From Myxococcaceae bacterium (GTDB lineage: Bacteria > Myxococcota > Myxococcia > Myxococcales > Myxococcaceae): a stretch of DNA of 14,305 nt. The DNA lies in contig JAGSPQ010000021.1 of the NCBI GenBank assembly GCA_018262385.1, positions 1-14,305 of the forward strand. The letters run 5' to 3'. The notes below the pieces were generated by a model. The model did not search any database. It was given only the letters and a program-made list of their open reading frames with translations, and was not told where the DNA came from. Position 1 is the first letter of the stretch. The number at the start of each line of letters is the position of its first letter. Below are positions 10,703 through 14,305 of this stretch, in pieces. The translations under genes and the position numbers were made by a program.

Positions 10703-10785
10703 GGCGCCGCGTCTTCTAACCCGAGCAAACACCCCCTGCCATGCCGGACTGGCATCAGCCCGGCTGCTCATGTTGTGAAGTCCCG
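10703..10785. promoter_or_regulatory. Divergent intergenic region between gcvP and the response regulator, with inverted repeat
   Basis: This 83-base gap, taking the GTG at 10786 as the regulator start, must carry the gcvP promoter and probably that of the regulator. It holds the inverted repeat ATGCC-GGACT-GGCAT at 10741-10755, perfect over five base pairs with a five-base spacer, which could be an operator half-site pair. It is too short for a tandem glycine riboswitch, and I see no glycine-aptamer features. No clear -35/-10 pair can be named. Confidence 0.4.
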
Positions 10786-11157
10786 GTGCCCCCTGCCCGC
10801 CCGAAAGTTCTTGTGGTCGACGACTCCGCAGCGGTGCGAGCGGAGGTGCTCGGGTGGCTGCGCGCCGACTACGACTGCCTCGAGGCGACCAATGGCGCGG
10901 AAGGTTTTCGCTGCGCGCTCGAGCAGGCGCCGGACGCGATCGTGACCGATCTCGAGATGCCGGTGCTGGACGGGGTCGGGCTGCTGCGGATGCTCCACGC
11001 GAACCCGGCCAGCCGGGCGATCCCGGTGGTGGTGATCACCACCGTGACGGAGGTCGAGCAGGTGAACCTGTGCCGCTCGCTGGGCTGCGCGGCCTTCGTG
11101 CTCAAGCCGGTCGAGGGCGCGTACCTGCTGGCGAAGCTGCGGCAGTTGCTGCCGTAG
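10786..11157 (+). CDS. Stand-alone response regulator receiver protein
   Basis: Single-domain CheY-like phosphoacceptor, 123 residues, with no output domain. Seen: acidic pair VVDDS (D12, D13), phosphorylation site IVTDLEMP (D55), switch threonine VVITT (T85 or T86) and conserved lysine VLKP (K107). The beta-alpha repeat pattern is complete. No histidine kinase is adjacent, so its partner is unknown. I prefer the GTG at 10786-10788 as start: the domain begins seven residues later, and the surrounding 16 bases closely match those around the next gene's GTG. The alternative ATG at 10741 would add 15 non-domain residues and place the inverted repeat inside the gene. Confidence 0.9.
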   Translation: MPPARPKVLVVDDSAAVRAEVLGWLRADYDCLEATNGAEGFRCALEQAPDAIVTDLEMPVLDGVGLLRMLHANPASRAIPVVVITTVTEVEQVNLCRSLGCAAFVLKPVEGAYLLAKLRQLLP

Positions 11158-11172
11158 GGTATTGAAGCCCCG

Positions 11173-12046
11173 GTGCCCGGGCTCAGAGCCGTCGTTTCGC
11201 TGGCGTGGATCGTGCTCTGCGGCTGCGGGCGGACCACGCCGTACGAGGCGCTGCGGCTGGCCTCGATCGAGCGGGACGGCGGCACCGGGGGCGGGGGCGG
11301 CGCGGGCGGCGGGGCGGGCGGAGGCGCGGGGGGGGGCCACGAGATCGCTCCGGGGTGCGTCGGGGCTCTCCGGCTCGGCCCCCTGGTTCGATTGGTCGAC
11401 GGCGCTGATCACCGGCACCGCGCAGCGGTCGGCGCAGGTGACGCTCTCGTTCGAGTCGGTGGTGGTGCGGGTACGGGTGGACGCGGGCGACTCGGCGGCG
11501 ACGGTGGTGGCGCGGCTGGCGCGGTGCGCCCGGGTGCCGGGCTACCGGTTCGAGACCACGCCCCCGCCCAACACCTTCGTCGGGGTGCGGCGGGCCGACA
11601 GCCGGGTGTTCGCGCGGATCTTCGTCGAGAACTCAACCGTGGATCCCCGCTACGTCTTCGAAGACAACGAGGGGATCGCCTATTGGCTGTCGGCGCTCGA
11701 GCGTCCCGGCCAGGCGCCGCTGCTGCTGAGCGCGCGGGGCAAGCCGATCTGCGGGGGAGGCGCGGCGGGCCGCGCGCCGACCGAGAAGAAGCTCACCACC
11801 AAGCAGGGAGTGCTCTTCTCGTGGGACGGCACCTACTTCCTCGACGGCGGCGCCTGCCTCGAGCGGCAGATGTACGACGGAGGCACGCTGCAGCTGATCG
11901 CGTGCGCGCGGCTGTCGCCGGCGGGGGCCGGAGCCGACCCCTTCACCCGCCCCGATGGGGGAGTGGCGGTCGACTGCAGCGCGCAGCAGGCGGTGCTGGG
12001 GCCGACCGTCCCGGGAGCCCCGGTGGCGATCGTCTTCAACTGGTGA
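11173..12046 (+). CDS. Gly-rich-linker lipoprotein, reading frame broken at a G9 tract
   Basis: The N-terminus, read from GTG 11173 in frame 1, is a clear lipoprotein signal (MPGLRAVVSLAWIVLCGC, lipidation expected at C18). A short segment and a Gly-rich linker follow. Downstream, the coding frame judged by G/C third positions and sensible protein is frame 2 (for example WFDWSTALITGTAQ, VVVRVRVDAG, FDN-like FEDNEGIAYW, ending APVAIVFNW at the TGA 12044-12046). Removing one G from the run at 11328-11336 would join both parts into about 290 residues. As written, frame 1 stays open to 12150, antisense into gcvH, giving an unlikely protein. The cause may be a base-calling error, phase variation or real inactivation. 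The C-terminal domain has paired cysteines but no family I recognise. It lies 15 bases after the response regulator and ends 1 base from the convergent gcvH stop. Confidence 0.75.
11285..11336 (+). repeat. Low-complexity G-rich tract encoding a Gly/Ala linker, ending in nine G
   Basis: Runs of G at 11287-11291, 11293-11297, 11304-11306, 11311-11314, 11316-11318 and 11328-11336 are separated mostly by 1-6 bases, which fits the canonical G-quadruplex pattern on the coding strand. In frame 1 it encodes mainly Gly and Ala. The final G9 run is the likely point where the lipoprotein frame changes. Confidence 0.8.
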
Positions 12047-12047
12047 G

Positions 12048-12434
12048 CTACTTCGCGGTCGCGAGCAGCTTCTCGTACGCCGCGGCGTCGAGCAGCCCGT
12101 CGTACTCGGCGGCGTTCGACGGCTCGATCTCGATGATCCAGGCGGCGTAGGGATCCTTGTTCACCGCCGCCGGCTCCTTCGACAGCTCGGCGTTCACCCG
12201 GGTGACCTTGCCGCTGAGCGGCGCGAACAGCTCACTGACCGCCTTGGTCGACTCGATCACGCCGAACGACGCGCCGGCGGTCACCGCGGCGCCGACCTTG
12301 GGCAGCTCGACGTAGACGACGTCGCCCAGCGCTTCCTGGGCGTGGTGGGTGACGCCGACGACGATCTTGCCGCCGTCCTTGCGCGCCCACTCGTGGTCCT
12401 TGGTGTACTTCAGGTTGCCGGGGTTGTTGCCCAT
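12048..12434 (-). CDS. gcvH: Glycine cleavage system H protein
   Basis: Lipoyl carrier that shuttles the aminomethyl group between GcvP, GcvT and the dehydrogenase. The 128-residue length is normal. Lipoylation site K64 lies in GVIESTKAVSEL, the family signature. KYTKDHEWAR at the start and ALGDVVYVELPKVGAAV before the site are typical; the acidic helix near the end (AAEYDGLLDAAAYEKLL) is the usual C-terminus. The start is ATG 12432-12434, six bases after the gcvT stop, so the two genes are surely co-transcribed and perhaps translationally coupled; I see little Shine-Dalgarno sequence in the short gap. Confidence 0.98.
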   Translation of the reverse strand: MGNNPGNLKYTKDHEWARKDGGKIVVGVTHHAQEALGDVVYVELPKVGAAVTAGASFGVIESTKAVSELFAPLSGKVTRVNAELSKEPAAVNKDPYAAWIIEIEPSNAAEYDGLLDAAAYEKLLATAK

Positions 12435-12440
12435 GGGGAG

Positions 12441-13523
12441 TTAGCCTTTTTTGTAGAAGGGGGTTTTGACGACTTTCGCCGCGACCGGACGTCCGCGGAT
12501 CTCGACGTGAAACGTGGAGCCCTCGGCCGAGAGCGCGGTCGGCACGTAGCCGATGCCGATCGGCTTCTTCACGCTCGGCCCCATCGTGCCGCTGGTGACC
12601 TCGCCGACCTTCTGGCCGTCCTTGAGAATCGGGTAGTGGCTGCGCGGAACGCCCGGCTCGGTCAGCTCGAAGCCGACCAGCTTGCGGGTGACGCCCTCGG
12701 CCTTCTGCTTCACCAGCACGCTCTTGCCGATGAAGTCGGCCTTGTCGAGCTTGGTGATCCAGCCCAGGCCCGCCTCGAGCGGGGTGTGCACGTCGTCGAT
12801 GTCGTTGCCATACAGCGAGTACTTCATCTCGGTGCGCAGCGAGTCGCGGGCGCCCAGCCCGATGGGAACCGCGCCGTCGCCCTTGCCTTCCTCGAGCAGC
12901 GCGAACCACAGCTTCTCGGCCTTGTCCGGCGCGACGTAGAGCTCGAACCCGTCCTCGCCGGTGTAGCCGGTGCGGGAGATGATCGCGTCGACGCCGGCGA
13001 CCTGGCCGGTGGTGAAGCGGTAGGTGCCGACCGCGTCGAGCTTCTTGTTCGCCAGCCGCTGCACCAGCGCGAACGCCTTCGGGCCCTGGACGGCGATCTG
13101 CGCGTAGTCATTCGAGCGGTTGACGGGAACGCAGCCCTTGGCGCGCTCCTTCATCCAGGCGAAGTCCTTGTCGGCGTTGCTGGCGTTGACGCAGATGAAG
13201 ATGTGCTCGGGCGAGAAGCGGTAGGCGACGATGTCGTCGACGAAGCCGCCCTGATCGTTGAGCAGGCCGGCGTAGAGCGCCTGGCCGTCGGCCGCCCTGG
13301 CCAGATCATTGGTGATCAGCGCGTTGGCGGCGGCGAGCGCGTTGGGGCCCTTGAACTCGATCTCGCCCATGTGGGAGACATCGAACAGGCCAACGGCGTT
13401 GCGGACGGCCAGGTGTTCGGGAACCACCCCGGCGAACTGCACCGGCATGTCCCAACCTGCGAAGTCCACCATCCGGCCGCCAAGCTTGCGGTGGGCGGCA
13501 TTGAGCGGAGTCTGCTTCGGCAT
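12441..13523 (-). CDS. gcvT: Glycine cleavage system aminomethyltransferase (T protein)
   Basis: Transfers the methylene carbon from aminomethyl-GcvH to tetrahydrofolate, releasing ammonia and giving 5,10-methylene-tetrahydrofolate. The 360-residue length matches the family. Seen: TPLNAAHRKLGGRMVDFAGW at the N-terminus, VSHMGEIEFKGP (49-60), GGFVDDIVAYRF holding the conserved catalytic aspartate (D96 or D97), RTGYTGEDGFELY (184-196) and GLGARDSLRTEM. The start is ATG 13521-13523 with AGAGG seven bases upstream. The frame stays open to 14048, but that extension runs antisense through metF and shows no family similarity. It is the first gene of a gcvT-gcvH unit and diverges from metF. Confidence 0.98.
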   Translation of the reverse strand: MPKQTPLNAAHRKLGGRMVDFAGWDMPVQFAGVVPEHLAVRNAVGLFDVSHMGEIEFKGPNALAAANALITNDLARAADGQALYAGLLNDQGGFVDDIVAYRFSPEHIFICVNASNADKDFAWMKERAKGCVPVNRSNDYAQIAVQGPKAFALVQRLANKKLDAVGTYRFTTGQVAGVDAIISRTGYTGEDGFELYVAPDKAEKLWFALLEEGKGDGAVPIGLGARDSLRTEMKYSLYGNDIDDVHTPLEAGLGWITKLDKADFIGKSVLVKQKAEGVTRKLVGFELTEPGVPRSHYPILKDGQKVGEVTSGTMGPSVKKPIGIGYVPTALSAEGSTFHVEIRGRPVAAKVVKTPFYKKG

Positions 13524-13580
13524 GGACCGGCCTCTTATCACTCTGGGGTTTCCTGATTGAACAAAGCAGCGCGCGCGGGC
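13524..13580. promoter_or_regulatory. Divergent gcvT/metF intergenic region with gcvT ribosome binding site
   Basis: This 57-base gap separates two divergent folate one-carbon genes and likely carries both promoters. On the minus strand, AGAGG (complement of 13531-13535) lies seven bases before the gcvT ATG and is a good ribosome binding site. Upstream of it, GATAAG with TTGTTC 19 bases further is a weak sigma-70-like pair. No strong Shine-Dalgarno is seen before metF. Joint regulation of both genes is plausible but inferred. Confidence 0.45.
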
Positions 13581-14305
13581 ATGAACCGGCCCGTGAAGAT
13601 TCGAAATCGTTTGAACCCCTCGAAGCCCTGCTACTCCTTCGAGTTCTTTCCTCCCAAGACTCCCGAGGGAGAGGCGAACCTCTGGTCGACGCTCGAGGAT
13701 CTGCAGACCCTCGAGCCGGGGTTCGTCTCGGTCACCTACGGGGCCGGGGGCAGCACCCGCGATCGCACTTTGCAGCTGGTGACCCACATCAAGGAGCGCA
13801 CCGGCCTCGAGGCGATGGCGCACCTGACCTGCGTCGGCCACACCCGCGACGAGCTGAAGGCGGTGCTGGACGAGCTGGTCGAGGCGAAGATCGAGAACGT
13901 GCTCGCGCTGCGCGGAGATCCGCCCAAGGGGACCACCAAGTACGAGCCGCCGGTCGGGGGCTTCCGGTACGCCAACGAGCTGATCGAGTTCATCCACGCG
14001 AACGACTACCCGTTCTGCGTCGGCAGCGCCTGCTACCCGGAAGGCCACATCGAGACCCCTTCGCGCGACGAGGATCTGATCAACCTCAAGCGCAAGGTCG
14101 ACGCCGGGCTCGACTTCCTGATCACCCAGCTGTTCTTCGACAACGCGTTCTATTTCGACTTCGTCGAGCGGGCGCGGCGGGCGGGGATCAACATCCCGAT
14201 CGTCCCCGGGATCATGCCGATCACCAGCTTCGACCAGCTGGGCAGGTTCGTGCGGCTGTGCGGCGCGACGGTGCCGATGCGGCTGCAGATCCAGCTCGAG
14301 CAGGT
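13581..14305 (+). CDS. metF: 5,10-methylenetetrahydrofolate reductase, N-terminal part (3' end outside window)
   Basis: FAD enzyme that reduces methylene-tetrahydrofolate to 5-methyl-tetrahydrofolate for methionine synthesis. The 241 visible residues cover most of the usual 290-300. Seen: YSFEFFPPKT with catalytic glutamate E21, SVTYGAGGSTRDRT (50-63), NVLALRGDPP with the FAD-binding aspartate D113, a block near GSACYPEGH (148-156), and DFLITQLFFDN (178-188). The frame runs off the window without a stop. The start is ATG 13581; GTG 13593 is a second possibility. Its position beside gcvT makes sense, since glycine cleavage supplies its substrate. Confidence 0.97.
   Translation, partial: MNRPVKIRNRLNPSKPCYSFEFFPPKTPEGEANLWSTLEDLQTLEPGFVSVTYGAGGSTRDRTLQLVTHIKERTGLEAMAHLTCVGHTRDELKAVLDELVEAKIENVLALRGDPPKGTTKYEPPVGGFRYANELIEFIHANDYPFCVGSACYPEGHIETPSRDEDLINLKRKVDAGLDFLITQLFFDNAFYFDFVERARRAGINIPIVPGIMPITSFDQLGRFVRLCGATVPMRLQIQLEQ

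Noticed and set aside
10703..10785. Glycine riboswitch upstream of gcvP
   Set aside because: The leader is too short for the usual tandem aptamer, and I could not find the conserved aptamer core. The same holds for the 57-base leader before gcvT.
7757..10945. Open frame of about 1060 codons antisense to gcvP
   Set aside because: The composition (His, Asp, Val, Arg, Ala, Gly) is what the complement of a GC-rich gene gives. gcvP on the other strand is certain along its entire length.
11162..12046. Lipoprotein gene read entirely in frame 2 from TTG 11162
   Set aside because: The first 55 or so residues in that frame are Arg/Ser/Ala-rich with no signal sequence, whereas frame 1 gives a textbook lipoprotein signal there. 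The frame break is the better explanation.
13524..14048. N-terminal extension of gcvT by 175 codons
   Set aside because: It runs antisense through metF, has no similarity to the family, and a good ribosome binding site sits before ATG 13523.

Overview
The window is GC-rich, densely coding bacterial DNA. No non-coding gap is longer than about 85 bases. Several features together suggest a myxobacterium or a relative (Myxococcota): very high G/C at third codon positions, a cytosolic Ser/Thr kinase with an N-lobe signature (VGGMAEIF) and HRDVTPEN loop typical of that group, a small TonB/AgmX-like membrane protein, and lipoproteins of unknown function. This placement is inferred from gene content; no marker gene in the window settles it.

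Layout. (1) 2-1879, plus: the 3' three quarters of clpB, cut by the window edge. (2) 1888-3367, minus: truA followed by a four-helix membrane protein. (3) 3429-5267, plus: a small single-helix protein and a metal-dependent amidohydrolase with a lipoprotein signal. (4) 5264-10702, minus: gcvP, then an AgmX-like membrane protein, an alpha/beta hydrolase and a Ser/Thr kinase, closely spaced and probably one transcription unit. (5) 10786-12046, plus: a stand-alone response regulator receiver and a Gly-rich lipoprotein whose reading frame is broken at a run of nine G. (6) 12048-13523, minus: gcvT and gcvH. (7) 13581 to the edge, plus: metF, divergent from gcvT and cut by the window end.

The metabolic theme of the right half is one-carbon chemistry. 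GcvP, GcvH and GcvT are three of the four glycine cleavage proteins (dihydrolipoamide dehydrogenase is not in the window). The methylene-tetrahydrofolate they make is the substrate of MetF. The gcv genes all lie on the minus strand but are split into gcvT-gcvH and gcvP by two plus-strand genes unrelated to glycine metabolism.

The most notable observations are: a Ser/Thr kinase whose C-terminus looks like a ribbon-helix-helix DNA-binding domain; a lipoprotein frame broken at a G9 tract inside a G-quadruplex-like Gly linker; a 16-base near-identical translation start context shared by the two plus-strand genes inside the gcv locus; and three convergent gene pairs with almost no space for terminators. 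I found no RNA genes, insertion sequences, CRISPR arrays or prophage genes. Most of the window is ordinary chromosomal core sequence, and I do not see a clearly new multi-gene system in it.
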